From NCBI RefSeq assembly GCF_003576475.1, contig NZ_QWGR01000005.1, positions 354,176-418,175 of the forward strand: a stretch of DNA of 64,000 nt, given 5' to 3'. Below, one piece after another: positions 9,569 through 18,297 of this stretch. The number at the start of each line of letters is the position of its first letter. Position 1 is the first letter of the stretch. Source of the stretch: Maribellus luteus (lineage in GTDB: Bacteria; Bacteroidota; Bacteroidia; Bacteroidales; Prolixibacteraceae). The position numbers and the translations under genes are program-made. The notes below the pieces were generated by a model, which searched no databases, was not told the origin of the DNA, and was given only the letters and a program-made list of their open reading frames with translations.

Positions 9569-10276
9569 ATGACAAATCAGGATTTGATCCATCATATACC
9601 TACCATTGATACCAGTAGTTTGGTAGACAAAGTTGAAATGCAGCTTTTGGAGATTTTTATCAACCGGGGCCTTAAAACCGGAGATGTAATTCCGAAAGAA
9701 GTTGAACTTGCCGCTGCCATGGGCGTGAGCCGAACCGTGATAAGAGAATCACTAACCCGCTTAAAAACAATGGGTTTGATAGACTCAAAGAAACACAAAG
9801 GCACCATCCTCACCAGCCCCAACCTGGCACAAATACTTCAGCGCTCTATGATTCCCAAAATACTGGACGACGAAACACTGAAGAATATTTTTGAGATTCG
9901 CCTGATTCTTGAAATAGGAATGGCCGACTCTATTTTCCATCATATCACCGACGACGACATCCGGGAGCTGGAAGAAATTACAGAATCGGAACCCACGTCA
10001 ACCGAAGATGTTTTGTTTGATATTGATCATGAAATCAAATTTCATGGCAAATTGTACGAGATAACAAACAATGAAACACTAAAAAATTTTCAGACGATTT
10101 TGCTTCCCGCTTTCAATTTTACCTACGACAGCGGATTGATCAACAAACCCATCAAAAAGAAGAAACACATTTCGCACAAGGGGTTGGTGGAAATCCTAAA
10201 AACGGGCAATCCGAAAAAGTTCAGGGAAGCCATGCGAAAACACCTCGATAATCATTTTAGCCGCTTGTTTGATTAA
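9569..10276 (+). CDS. FadR-subfamily GntR transcriptional regulator (NanR-like role)
   Basis: DNA-binding regulator of 235 residues. Residues ~18-85 form a winged helix-turn-helix with the GntR pattern (GDVIPKEVELAAAMGVSRTVIRESLTRL). Residues ~95-225 form an all-helical FCD effector domain, with acidic and His positions (HEIKFHGKLYE, HISHKGLVEIL) that in the family bind a metal and a small acid. It is divergent from the sialic-acid operon, so a repressor relieved by sialic acid or a catabolite (as NanR) is the simplest reading. The palindrome at 9467-9481 could also autoregulate it. The family is certain; the effector is inferred from context only. Confidence 0.88.
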   Translation: MTNQDLIHHIPTIDTSSLVDKVEMQLLEIFINRGLKTGDVIPKEVELAAAMGVSRTVIRESLTRLKTMGLIDSKKHKGTILTSPNLAQILQRSMIPKILDDETLKNIFEIRLILEIGMADSIFHHITDDDIRELEEITESEPTSTEDVLFDIDHEIKFHGKLYEITNNETLKNFQTILLPAFNFTYDSGLINKPIKKKKHISHKGLVEILKTGNPKKFREAMRKHLDNHFSRLFD

Positions 10277-10498
10277 AAGTTTATCTCGTTTTCAAATAAC
10301 GTTATTAACGGCCTGGTTCAGAAATATTACATCAAGCTGGATACGCCGGGTGAGTTTGGGGGTGTTTACATCTGGGATTCCCATGAATCGCTGGAAGAAT
10401 TCAGGCAATCAGAACTGGCAACTACTACCAAAGCCTCCCTGGGAGTAGAACCACCCTCCATAGAGGTAGCCGGTATTTTATTCCAGTTGCGGGATTAA
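10277..10498 (+). pseudogene. N-terminally truncated YdhR-like monooxygenase remnant
   Basis: An open stretch of 73 codons follows the regulator's TAA directly and in the same frame, with no ATG. Its translation contains GLVQKYYIKL, then EFGGVYIWDS, an EEFRQ helix and LGVEPPSIEVAGI, ending in a TAA at 10496-10498. This resembles the C-terminal two thirds of the small ferredoxin-like YdhR/ABM dimeric-barrel proteins (about 100 residues; compare the GGIYLF strand and LGVE turn of E. coli YdhR). The N-terminal strand and start codon are missing, so it is read as a decayed gene. An alternative is expression as a readthrough extension of the regulator. Confidence 0.55.
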
Positions 10499-10538
10499 GA
10501 AACAGAACTGCTCGCAGATATCTCTGGCTACAACATTC

Positions 10539-11762
10539 TTAAAATTTGTAGGCTACTCCCCATTCAATCCAGTCGGCACTTCCCCCGTTGCGGGTTTTCA
10601 GTGCAATATGAATATCGGTGTGCTCTGAAATACCTATTCGCCCTCCCACTCTCATAAACCATTTTCCACGCTGGGTGAACGGTTTGTAGATGTACCTTCC
10701 GTAATTAAACATAAAGGAAATGCGCTCAATCAGGTAATGAAATCCCACATGTGCCCCGTAAAAAGTTTTATCGGAAAATGCGGTTTCCTGTGGCAGCAAA
10801 TCGTCGTAATAATTCTCAACCGATCCGTCGTAAAATACATCCAGCCCTCCGATTGCCTTTAAGCGGTGCGAAAACTGGTAGGCGTACTCAGCAGTAATCG
10901 AACTCGTCAGATACCTGGGACCTTCTGCCCCGGTTGTATCCACTTCGCCAAAATCATTCTTAAATTTCCCGGGGCTTTCCTGCATGGTTCCAATGCTACT
11001 CATCAGAATAAACTCATGCTTTGGCTTAAATTCGCTTATAGCTGCATCAACGTAGGTAGGACGAAGTGCAGGCTGATAGCCAGGATCAGTATGTTTGGTG
11101 AAATTTTTCACAGGGTTGAAATGATAGGCAGTGGCCAGGTTTAATCCCACCAGGTTTATACCTTTTTGCGGAGTAAACGACCGCCCGTTACTAAAGTGCA
11201 GGAACGAAAAGCCAAGCGCAATGTCCATCCGGTCCGACCATTCGTAATACAACTGAAGCGAAAAGTTTGAATGCAGGTTACTCTTGGCTCCAATGTATTT
11301 CTGGTAAGGATTGGTTTCGGCATCGTAAGGCACAAAATCAGTGGCAATACCAATCTCCACATCTCCGTTTAGCCTGAATTTGCCAAACCTTGCAATGGGC
11401 GCGCCATAGAAAAAATAGAAAGAAGCCGGCTTTCCCAAGAGCGAATCAACCACTGTTTTTCCCAGGTCGAAATACGAAACTCCCAAGCCATATTGCGGAT
11501 ATCCATGTACCCTTTGCCATTCTTTTCTCCCGGTTGATTGGGTACCTAAGCGTATCCCTGTTCCCCAAAATCCATCCCGTAACACGCCCGGAGCACCTCC
11601 TTCTACCATGTGCCCGCCTTTATAGCCGGTAACCTGAATGTAATTGAACCAACCGTAGTTATCATCCTTTTTTAAATCCTCTTTTTTGAAAGTTGAAAAC
11701 TCCTGTGCATTTACTACTAGCAGGAGAAACAGAGCCGTAACTGAACTTATAAATCTTTTCAT
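10539..11762 (-). CDS. Acyloxyacyl hydrolase / PagL-like lipid A deacylase family outer-membrane protein
   Basis: Predicted outer-membrane beta-barrel of 407 residues with a cleavable signal peptide (about 1-19, ending VNAQ). The segment FLHFSNGRSF (H189, S191) matches the His-x-Ser-Asn pattern around the catalytic His and Ser of PagL-type lipid A 3-O-deacylases. Alternating aromatic strands end in a C-terminal YKF. It is about twice the length of PagL, as is common for Bacteroidota members of the acyloxyacyl hydrolase family, with an extra barrel-like region after residue ~215. It lies 10 bp after a PEGA lipoprotein gene, so the pair is probably an operon. Enzymatic activity is inferred from the motif only. 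Confidence 0.7.
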   Translation of the reverse strand: MKRFISSVTALFLLLVVNAQEFSTFKKEDLKKDDNYGWFNYIQVTGYKGGHMVEGGAPGVLRDGFWGTGIRLGTQSTGRKEWQRVHGYPQYGLGVSYFDLGKTVVDSLLGKPASFYFFYGAPIARFGKFRLNGDVEIGIATDFVPYDAETNPYQKYIGAKSNLHSNFSLQLYYEWSDRMDIALGFSFLHFSNGRSFTPQKGINLVGLNLATAYHFNPVKNFTKHTDPGYQPALRPTYVDAAISEFKPKHEFILMSSIGTMQESPGKFKNDFGEVDTTGAEGPRYLTSSITAEYAYQFSHRLKAIGGLDVFYDGSVENYYDDLLPQETAFSDKTFYGAHVGFHYLIERISFMFNYGRYIYKPFTQRGKWFMRVGGRIGISEHTDIHIALKTRNGGSADWIEWGVAYKF

Positions 11763-11772
11763 TGCTGCCGTT

Positions 11773-12177
11773 TTAATGTTGCTTTATAAGTTCGTATTTG
11801 AATCTTCGGGGACTGGGTTGGTAAATGTTCCCGGTTGTATAATCGATAATAAGCGGAACGCCCCCGATAAGCAAGTCGACAACTGAGTAGGCCGCACTTT
11901 GTTTTCGAAGCAAAACATATTCTTTGGGTTCGTAACCTTCTGCTTTCAGTACAAGAATGCTTCCGTGCTGTATTTTCTTTTTAGGAACCATCACTACTCC
12001 CGGGGCTTCACCGACCTTCTCACCGTCAATAATAACTTCAGCCTTTGGTAAACTTTCTTTGGAAAATACCAGGCGATGCGACCTTCCCTCCAAAATAGTA
12101 GCACAACTACTAAAAATTAAAAGTGCTACCATTAAGAGAAATAACCTGCTTAATGAATTCTGAACACTACCTTTCAT
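11773..12177 (-). CDS. PEGA-domain lipoprotein
   Basis: Small lipoprotein, 134 residues from the ATG at 12175-12177, chosen because it places the signal peptide at the N-terminus; an ATG 42 bp upstream would add a charged leader. Seen: lipobox IFSSC (Cys25) followed by ATILEGRSH. A single PEGA-like beta domain follows (AEVIIDGEKVGEAP, then LVLKAEGYEPKEYVL), and then a hydrophobic segment SVVDLLIGGVPLIIDYTTG. That tail resembles Bacteroidota proteins with P-x-x-x-D-Y-x-T-G-x-x-Y near the end. The function is unknown; PEGA domains are usually surface or periplasmic adhesive modules. It is tightly linked to the acyloxyacyl hydrolase-like gene. Confidence 0.75.
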   Translation of the reverse strand: MKGSVQNSLSRLFLLMVALLIFSSCATILEGRSHRLVFSKESLPKAEVIIDGEKVGEAPGVVMVPKKKIQHGSILVLKAEGYEPKEYVLLRKQSAAYSVVDLLIGGVPLIIDYTTGNIYQPSPRRFKYELIKQH

Positions 12178-12419
12178 AAAACCCGGATTAATGAATTTCT
12201 CGTCATGTTTGGCCGGCAAAGTTATTTCAAATTACAAAAATGGTTTTATAAGACCTTAGGAAAGGTGCAGGGCTTTTCCATAAAATAACGTGTCATTTAT
12301 GTTTTAACGATAATGTTTGATCCCAAAAGAAACACTACGATTAACAATAATGCCCTAAAATCGGCTCCCCCACTTTCAAAATTAAAGAAGAGGCTGTACA
12401 AAAAGAGAGCCTGCCCCCT

Positions 12420-14072
12420 TTATTCGTTAATGATATCTACATCTTTGAACATGTAGCGATTATCACTAAGTCTTAAACTCTTACCGCTGGCTGTGCTTAC
12501 CTTTTTTAAGGTCACTTTCCGGGTTCTGACATAGGGGAAAGGTTCTTCGTAAGTTTCGTCGGTCATTTTCGAATTGAAATTGGAAAAAATAGCGGGCCCT
12601 TCGTATTTATCGGGATGGTTCGTGTCGTCGACATAAAGCCCATCGATGATTACCTCTTCGGGCATGTAACAGGTGTAGCCAAAGTTGTGCTTGCCTGAAT
12701 TGGAACCACCAATGAGAGAGGCACTGATTTTATTGCCGTTTGCCGGAACAAAAACACAATCGCGAATAATCATTTTTCCCTTCCAGGTGCTGCCGTAATC
12801 CGAACGCAGATTGATCAGACTTCGTCCCCTAATGGTTGACTTTTCAACGGTAAAAGTGCCGCTGCCAATGGCATTAATTCCCTGATGGCCGAGCGTTGAG
12901 TTACGAATGGTCGCATTGGCAACGCCCATATGCGCGTCGAAACGGGAAAACGTACAACCGTCGAACAAAAGGTTCTTGGAGTAGTTCGATCCCATTATGC
13001 CCCAATACCTGTTGTCGTTTATATCATTTGTCTGGCTACAGTTGATAAAGGAAACATTGAGCGCACGATTCACTGTAATATCATAGGTTCCCATCGACAC
13101 CGGAACACCTGCCGAACCAATTGTCTGGTAGGTTTTGTGCCCCGTTAGAACGCAATTTTTAATCGTTACCCAGGCACATTCACTAATATTGAAGAAGCCA
13201 CCATAAGGCGCACCATGGTCACCTTCTCCAACAATACGGTGTTCCAATCCATCTACCACCACATTGGAGCGCTTGATGGATATGCCCCGGCTGTAATACG
13301 TGTATTTCGATTCTGCTCTGTTCGCGATGGTCCTAAAATGTCCGCCGGTAATGGTAAGTGTTTCCTCATCAATGGGAAGCGCAGTTACATTTGTGACCTG
13401 ATCAAAGTCCCAAATGATCGGAGCATCCATATTTACATTCCCGTTTTTGTCAACAATAAAAATATCGGTTTGCGAAGATCCGTTATTTTGATTCGGTCCA
13501 AACCTGATGTAGCGTTTTACATTTGAATCGGTAACAGTAACCAGGCAAGTGGCAGGGAGTGAAACATCTACTTTTTTCTGGTTTGCCCTCAACGAAACGA
13601 TTCCGTCAGGCTTGAACGATTCCAAAGCAGAATTCACCAGAAAAACAGGCGAATTTCGGTTCTCCACTTTTGTATCGTCAATAATAAAAGTAGCTGTTCC
13701 AAAATCGGTATTGGTACGAATAACTGCGGTGCGGTTCTTCCCTCCCAGGTAGTACGTCGCTCCATCGTCAGCCTTTACACCAAGACCTTCCTGGTTAGCA
13801 AAAGCGTGTGTTGCAACCAGGGCCTCCATATCATCCGTTTTCCCGTCGCCTGCAGCACCAAAATCGCTGTAACGCACAACTCCGTCAGCTTTAAACTTCC
13901 GCAAATCTTTTGGAGATACGTTTATTTGCATCTCCCCATTCCCGGTTGTTTGAACCGCTGTTTTGCTCTTTTCGAACGTTATTACCACATTATCAATTGA
14001 TTTACTGGCAGTTTGCCCAAAGGATATCGTTACAAAAAAAAGTAAGCTGAAAAATAAAATCGCAGGTTTCAT
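12420..14072 (-). CDS. Secreted right-handed beta-helix protein (pectate-lyase-3-like)
   Basis: Secreted protein of 550 residues with a signal peptide ending near SFGQ (about 20). The YSDFGAAGDGKTDD motif at ~68-81 is the characteristic start of Pectate_lyase_3/GH28-like beta-helix folds. It is followed by many short strand repeats with conserved Asn/Gly turns (for example ITGGHFRTIANRA, VDGLEHRIVGEGDHGAPYGG, FDGCTFSRFD, IRNSTLGHQG). This is the solenoid of polysaccharide lyases, epimerases and depolymerases. No catalytic triad can be assigned, so it may be an enzyme on an acidic glycan or a structural protein. It is monocistronic on the minus strand. Confidence 0.75.
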   Translation of the reverse strand: MKPAILFFSLLFFVTISFGQTASKSIDNVVITFEKSKTAVQTTGNGEMQINVSPKDLRKFKADGVVRYSDFGAAGDGKTDDMEALVATHAFANQEGLGVKADDGATYYLGGKNRTAVIRTNTDFGTATFIIDDTKVENRNSPVFLVNSALESFKPDGIVSLRANQKKVDVSLPATCLVTVTDSNVKRYIRFGPNQNNGSSQTDIFIVDKNGNVNMDAPIIWDFDQVTNVTALPIDEETLTITGGHFRTIANRAESKYTYYSRGISIKRSNVVVDGLEHRIVGEGDHGAPYGGFFNISECAWVTIKNCVLTGHKTYQTIGSAGVPVSMGTYDITVNRALNVSFINCSQTNDINDNRYWGIMGSNYSKNLLFDGCTFSRFDAHMGVANATIRNSTLGHQGINAIGSGTFTVEKSTIRGRSLINLRSDYGSTWKGKMIIRDCVFVPANGNKISASLIGGSNSGKHNFGYTCYMPEEVIIDGLYVDDTNHPDKYEGPAIFSNFNSKMTDETYEEPFPYVRTRKVTLKKVSTASGKSLRLSDNRYMFKDVDIINE

Positions 14073-14411
14073 AGGTTTTACGGTTTAGTGTCGACCTGAA
14101 AGTATAAACTATAAATTAAACCAACAAATTTATGCTACACCTTGACAATGCTAAAGAACCGTTCAAGAGGCACCGGAAAAAGATTGCCGGCAGAATCACC
14201 ACCCTTTATTCCCGAGTTTTCTATCCAGTAAATATTCTCAACAATCTTAACTTTCCCCGCACCCACAAAAACAAAATGCGGAAAAGTGCTTGTCACAGCA
14301 TCAATACCAACTCACCGGAACAAAATAATACTAGTTTTGCGCAACATTTCACGGCGGTACCTTGTTATAAAAGGTCATTTTTTGTGAACTGATACCGATC
14401 AAAATAGAACG
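14073..14411. other. Intergenic region between divergent genes
   Basis: 339 bp with no convincing gene. On the minus strand TAAATTTG at 14125-14132 fits the -7 element of a Bacteroidota promoter for the beta-helix gene, but no clear TTTG lies at the right distance. An open frame at 14132-14392 has unlikely composition and is not called. Nothing else is recognised. Confidence 0.4.
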
Positions 14412-15032
14412 ATGATAAAAAATCTGTTGTACAACTTTTCGCCCAGGCGCCTATCGATACTGAACCGATATTACAAAATCACTCAGTTTTATTCTTTTCT
14501 GAAAAGTACTGCTTATAAAGGAGGCACGGTAACTGCCATTTTTGTATTGTTGCTGGTTAGCCTGGAGATTTTTCTGCTGGATTTTAATTTACTACTCAAC
14601 AACCTGGTGACGATGTATTCGCCCAAAGTAATTTACTCGGTTTTTCTTTTGTCAGAAACCGCTTTGGGACTACTGCCACCCGAAATGTTTATTGCCTGGG
14701 CCGCCAAACTCAACACTCCCTGGATAGCTCTTTTCGTATTGGCTTCGTTATCGTACATCGGAGGAGTAATCGCCTACTTTCTGGGAACCCGCCTGTTTCT
14801 CGTCCCTTTTATTAAAACGCACATTGAAACAAAAATACAGAAGCACATCATCAACCTGAGAAAATGGGGTGGTATTTTCGTTTTTCTGGGTGCGGTATCG
14901 CCCATTCCCCACTCTATTGTAAGTTTGGCTTCGGGGCTGATCAAATACAACTTCAAAAACTACCTGCTTTGGGCTCTGTTCCGTTACATGCGCTTTATTA
15001 TTTATGCCCTCATTATTTTTGGAATTTTTTAG
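14412..15032 (+). CDS. VTT-domain (SNARE-associated/DedA-like) inner-membrane protein
   Basis: Integral membrane protein of 206 residues with about five hydrophobic segments (near 40-60, 75-95, 100-125, 150-172 and 185-204). Seen: the re-entrant loop type motif LLSETALGLLPPEMFIAW, the GGVIAYFLGTRLF helix, and FLGAVSPIPHSIVSLASGLIKYNFKNYLLW, which matches the conserved core of VTT/DedA-family proteins. These are thought to scramble or move lipids such as undecaprenyl phosphate or phosphatidylethanolamine. The substrate cannot be read here. It appears monocistronic. Confidence 0.8.
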   Translation: MIKNLLYNFSPRRLSILNRYYKITQFYSFLKSTAYKGGTVTAIFVLLLVSLEIFLLDFNLLLNNLVTMYSPKVIYSVFLLSETALGLLPPEMFIAWAAKLNTPWIALFVLASLSYIGGVIAYFLGTRLFLVPFIKTHIETKIQKHIINLRKWGGIFVFLGAVSPIPHSIVSLASGLIKYNFKNYLLWALFRYMRFIIYALIIFGIF

Positions 15033-15335
15033 AACCAATCGCCGCCCAAAGACTTTCCTTCGGTATCAGTACTCAAACTTATTAAAGACGAACCTTCTTT
15101 TACCGAAGCTTTAATTTGCATTTTCTCTTTTAGAACCAGCGCCTGGCATTCTTGCTTGCACAACAACAGGAGTAAAATCAACCTGTTACGTCTTTTTATT
15201 CCAGAAACCACCGCATGTGTTTTATTGATTTTAGTGTCGTTGCCTATGGCATTTTTTGAGTTTTAAATTACTTTCGCTGTGTCAGCAACAGTCGCTATTT
15301 CTTTTTACAGTACTTTAACCACTTCAGCATAAACA
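15033..15335. other. Intergenic region upstream of AraC regulator
   Basis: 303 bp. A 60-codon minus-strand frame (15029-15211) overlaps the end of the VTT gene and is not supported. No terminator hairpin or clear TAnnTTTG promoter was found. Confidence 0.4.
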
Positions 15336-16163
15336 ATGAATTTGATTTACAACGATAAACTTAATGGATTCTTTTCCATGTCAGTTGCCGATAACTGGTT
15401 TCAGCGAAATGCCGGCCAACCATTGTCAACCTTTTGTATTGTACTGAATTACGGGGAAACAATCGATATCCAGATCGACCTGAAGAAATACCAGATTCAA
15501 AACAATCAGATTTGCTGTATCAACCCGGGGAGTATTATTCCGAAAATAAGCAGTAAAGACCAAAAACATTGTTTTATTGATTTTAACCAGGCTTTTTACT
15601 GCCTGGAGTTGCACGACAAGGAATTATCCTGTAACGGCTTGCTTTTCGGGGCTTTGCCACAACCTCCCGTTTTGAGCTTTCCGGAAGAAGAAGCTACAGA
15701 CAATATCGGGCTGATTGAAATGCTAAAAAGAGAGTTTAGTTATGCCGAAAGTAACCAGGGCGATATGCTACGTGTTTTATTAAAGCAATTAATAATAAAG
15801 TGTGTAAGGCTTGCCAAAAAACAATTGTTTAACACTACCGACCTTCCACAGGAGGAAACAGACATTATCCGAAGATTTCAGGCCCTGGTAGAAAAGTATT
15901 TCAGGGAAAAACACAAAGTGGCTGATTATGCTGAAATGATGTACAAATCGCCTAAAACTTTATCCAACACATTCAAAAAATTAAACGGTCAGTCTCCCCT
16001 GCAAATAATACAGGAAAGAATAGTACTCGAAGCCAAAAGATTAATGAACTACACCGATAAATCGGTTAAAGAAATTTCGTTTGAGCTGGGTTTTTCTGAA
16101 CCGGCTCATTTTAGCAGGCTATTTAAAAAAGTGACGGGTGAAAGCCCCAGCGAATTTCAATAA
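15336..16163 (+). CDS. AraC-family transcriptional regulator
   Basis: 275-residue regulator. The N-terminal ~150 residues resemble a small cupin-like sensing domain (LNYGETIDIQIDLKKYQI, ICCINPGSIIP). The C-terminal ~100 residues form the double helix-turn-helix of AraC (VADYAEMMYKSPKTLSNTFKKL and then VKEISFELGFSEPAHFSRLFKKVTGESPSEFQ). It is convergent with a DsrE/peroxiredoxin/AhpD-like redox group on the other strand, which is a plausible but unproven target. A Bacteroidota AraC protein of this size usually responds to a small molecule. Confidence 0.9.
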   Translation: MNLIYNDKLNGFFSMSVADNWFQRNAGQPLSTFCIVLNYGETIDIQIDLKKYQIQNNQICCINPGSIIPKISSKDQKHCFIDFNQAFYCLELHDKELSCNGLLFGALPQPPVLSFPEEEATDNIGLIEMLKREFSYAESNQGDMLRVLLKQLIIKCVRLAKKQLFNTTDLPQEETDIIRRFQALVEKYFREKHKVADYAEMMYKSPKTLSNTFKKLNGQSPLQIIQERIVLEAKRLMNYTDKSVKEISFELGFSEPAHFSRLFKKVTGESPSEFQ

Positions 16164-16195
16164 AAAGACCGGCTTGCAAGCAACAAGACCGGTCT
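16161..16195 (-). terminator. Intrinsic terminator after DsrE-like gene
   Basis: On the minus strand AGACCGG (16189-16195) pairs with CCGGTCT (16166-16172) around a 16-nt loop, followed by a T run (16161-16166). It ends the minus-strand redox group and overlaps the stop of the convergent AraC gene. Confidence 0.6.
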
Positions 16196-16211
16196 CCAGC
16201 GTATAATGGAA

Positions 16212-16643
16212 TTAAAAAGTCAGCACTTTTACGGAATCATCTTTTAGATAATAAGTCAACGGTTTTCCCATTCCTGCTACCTCAAAACCAAGTCCTTTCA
16301 GATCATCGGTAACACCATAAGCACTTGCACAGGCAATGCAGGCTCGTATCTCAACTCCATCGTCTTTCATGGCTTTCAGTTTTTCCTGAATCTTCCGATT
16401 TTCGGATGTTAGTTTTGCCGACGGCCCCCAAATAATCAAGGTAACATCTTCAAACCATTTGTTCGTTTTCGCGGCATGTGTATACATTAATGCAACCCGG
16501 TCTGCCACATACGGATCGTCGCTTGTCCATACTACAACCAACTTGTCTTCCTGCGAGTTCTTTTGTTCCTGATTCATTGCGTTACCGGTATTTACTGTGA
16601 GAAAAGTTATAACAACAATTACCAGATATTTTAATTGCTTCAT
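16212..16643 (-). CDS. Exported DsrE/DsrF-family sulfur-relay-like protein
   Basis: 143 residues with an N-terminal signal peptide (about 1-22, ending GNA), so likely periplasmic. The mature part has the DsrE fold signature: VVVWTSDDPYVADRVALMYTHAA, then VTLIIWGPSAKL, then a Cys pair in IRACIACASAYGV (C102/C105) at the position used for sulfur transfer in DsrE/TusD proteins, ending GKPLTYYLKDDSVKVLTF. It is 12 bp downstream of the peroxiredoxin-like gene and so co-transcribed. A role in thiol or sulfane-sulfur handling with its neighbours is inference. Confidence 0.8.
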   Translation of the reverse strand: MKQLKYLVIVVITFLTVNTGNAMNQEQKNSQEDKLVVVWTSDDPYVADRVALMYTHAAKTNKWFEDVTLIIWGPSAKLTSENRKIQEKLKAMKDDGVEIRACIACASAYGVTDDLKGLGFEVAGMGKPLTYYLKDDSVKVLTF

Positions 16644-16655
16644 TTTTTGCGGATT

Positions 16656-17240
16656 TTACAAGTTTTTCAAAATGGCCAATAGCAGCTTCCCGGATAAGCG
16701 GGTAGAATAATCGGGATTAATGTATTCGAACAGTATTTTCCCTGATGGAGAAACGACAAAAACCGATGGAACCGGCAGAATACCTTTATTCAGGCCTCCG
16801 CTTTTCTCGTTCAATAACCCGGAATACTGCCCGGGGGCTTTGAATGCTATTCCCATGGCTTTTATTAGCTCGCCGTCGGCATCAGAATACAGTTTATAGC
16901 GAATGCTTTTGTCTTCCTCTGTAATTTTCAGATTCTCCGGCGCATCCGGACTCACGGCTATAATCTGGTAACCCAGGCTGATGATTTCGCTCTCAACTTC
17001 CTGGATATCCGACAAATGAGCGTTGCAGTACGGACACCATCCGCCCCGGTAAAAAAGCAAAACACCTGGTTTTTCGGCCAAAACGTCACTTAACTTATGA
17101 GTTGTGTTGTTCGCCGATTTTAGTTCTGCATCAGGAACCTGTTCTCCGATTAGCAAGGGCGAAACCTGCTCCGGAAGTTCCGGTATTTGTGCAATGGCAG
17201 AATTGCCAAGTAGTAGTAATACAAATAATAACTGTTTCAT
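16656..17240 (-). CDS. Exported peroxiredoxin-like (AhpC/TSA, PrxQ type) protein
   Basis: 194 residues with a signal peptide (about 1-17, ending IAQ). Thioredoxin-fold redoxin with GVLLFYRGGWCPYCNAHL (C69, C72), placing a C-x-x-C where many Bacteroidota redoxins carry the peroxidatic/resolving pair. It continues with IIAVSPDAPENLKI and VPSVFVVSPSGKILFEYINPDYSTRLSG. It probably reduces peroxide or disulfides in the periplasm. It is first of a pair with the DsrE-like gene, and an AhpD-like gene lies about 200 bp upstream on the same strand. Confidence 0.85.
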   Translation of the reverse strand: MKQLLFVLLLLGNSAIAQIPELPEQVSPLLIGEQVPDAELKSANNTTHKLSDVLAEKPGVLLFYRGGWCPYCNAHLSDIQEVESEIISLGYQIIAVSPDAPENLKITEEDKSIRYKLYSDADGELIKAMGIAFKAPGQYSGLLNEKSGGLNKGILPVPSVFVVSPSGKILFEYINPDYSTRLSGKLLLAILKNL

Positions 17241-17444
17241 GGTAAGTATTTTTTATTTGATGTGCTATAATATTTATCTCTAAAAACTTGAGGATAATAC
17301 CTCGTGCCTTATCGCTCCACGCTGCGGTCAATTACTTTCAACAAAAACCTTTCCTGGCCTTCGCTACCGGCTAAAAACACAGGTTTACAAACAAAAGCAA
17401 CAGGACTTCAATACTTGCGTCCTGGAAAACTCCAGAGTGGATTC

Positions 17445-17996
17445 TTATGCCGCATAATTTTCCAAATCGGGGGCCAGCGGGAAATCAATCGGAACTTGGG
17501 TCGCGTTGTGTAAAAAGTTGGTAAAACTGGTTACATTAACGATGGCAACCAAATCAACCAAAGCCTTATTATCAAAGCCTTCCTCAAAAAACAACTCCTT
17601 TAGTTCTTCGCTTAACTTCCCTTTGTTTGCCGCAATTTGCTGCGCAGCCTCTACAAGCAGGTTGGTTCGTTTATCAGAAAGTTGCGCTTTCCGGATGGCA
17701 ATGGTTTCCTGCTCGGTAAAACCATTCATTTTCGCAATGGCAGTATGAGCGGCTTTGCAATATTCGCAGTTGTTTACTTCGGAAACGGCCAGTTTAATGG
17801 CTTCCGTTTCTTTTTTGGTGAAATTAGAGGCACTTATCACCTCGGCGTAACTCAGGTAACCTGCCAAAACCTCAGACGAATAACCCATTGTGGCGTAAAG
17901 GTTAGGCACTATGCCTAATTTACTCTCAAGGTCTCCAAAAATTGTTTTTGCTTTTGCATCTACCTCATCTTTTGTTGGAACGATAATTTTCTTCAT
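17445..17996 (-). CDS. Carboxymuconolactone decarboxylase-family (AhpD-like) protein
   Basis: Cytoplasmic all-helical AhpD/CMD-family protein, 183 residues. The ATG at 17994-17996 (KKIIVPTKDE...) is chosen. The same frame stays open 192 bp further upstream, but that extension has no family similarity and is AT-rich spacer. Seen: the AhpD redox motif E-x3-C-x2-C-x3-H in SEVNNCEYCKAAHTAI (E73, C77, C80, H84). In AhpD this Cys pair relays electrons to a peroxiredoxin. The next gene on this strand is a peroxiredoxin-like protein, which suggests a peroxide-defence group. Confidence 0.88.
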   Translation of the reverse strand: MKKIIVPTKDEVDAKAKTIFGDLESKLGIVPNLYATMGYSSEVLAGYLSYAEVISASNFTKKETEAIKLAVSEVNNCEYCKAAHTAIAKMNGFTEQETIAIRKAQLSDKRTNLLVEAAQQIAANKGKLSEELKELFFEEGFDNKALVDLVAIVNVTSFTNFLHNATQVPIDFPLAPDLENYAA

Positions 17997-18297
17997 TTTA
18001 TTAAAAATTAAAAGGTTATTATATACGGCACAAAGATGTGGTGGATTTATGACCTCGGGAATGAAGGTTTTTCCCTTGAGCTTATCAATTTTTCCCTTTT
18101 TGTATAAAAATCGCCCAAACTTCCTGATTGAAACCGAGATTTTCAGAACTAAGGCTGCAAAAGAGAAATGGCCATTACTGTTGATCAACGGCCTAAGAAC
18201 ATCTCAACTCTTTATGGGCCGATCACCCTAAAGCGAAACTCTCCCGGCTGCCAAACGTATTTATTTCGGTACCAGTTTTAACAAAGACCCCATAATA
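17997..18297. other. Divergent intergenic region
   Basis: 301 bp between the AhpD-like gene (minus) and the hybrid kinase gene (plus). No gene, clear operator or canonical TAnnTTTG element was recognised. Confidence 0.4.

Noticed and set aside
12391..12412. AGGCT / AGCCT pair after the beta-helix gene as a terminator
   Set aside because: Only a 5-bp stem with a 12-nt loop; too weak to call.
14132..14392. 86-codon plus-strand frame upstream of the VTT gene
   Set aside because: Amino-acid composition (many His, Asn, Lys, Arg) is not protein-like for this genome, and its start overlaps a likely minus-strand promoter.
15029..15211. 60-codon minus-strand frame downstream of the VTT gene
   Set aside because: It overlaps the end of a real gene, has no terminator or recognisable domain, and could be chance.
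17997..18188. Upstream extension of the AhpD-like frame
   Set aside because: It has no AhpD similarity and passes through AT-rich spacer; the ATG at 17996 fits the family start.
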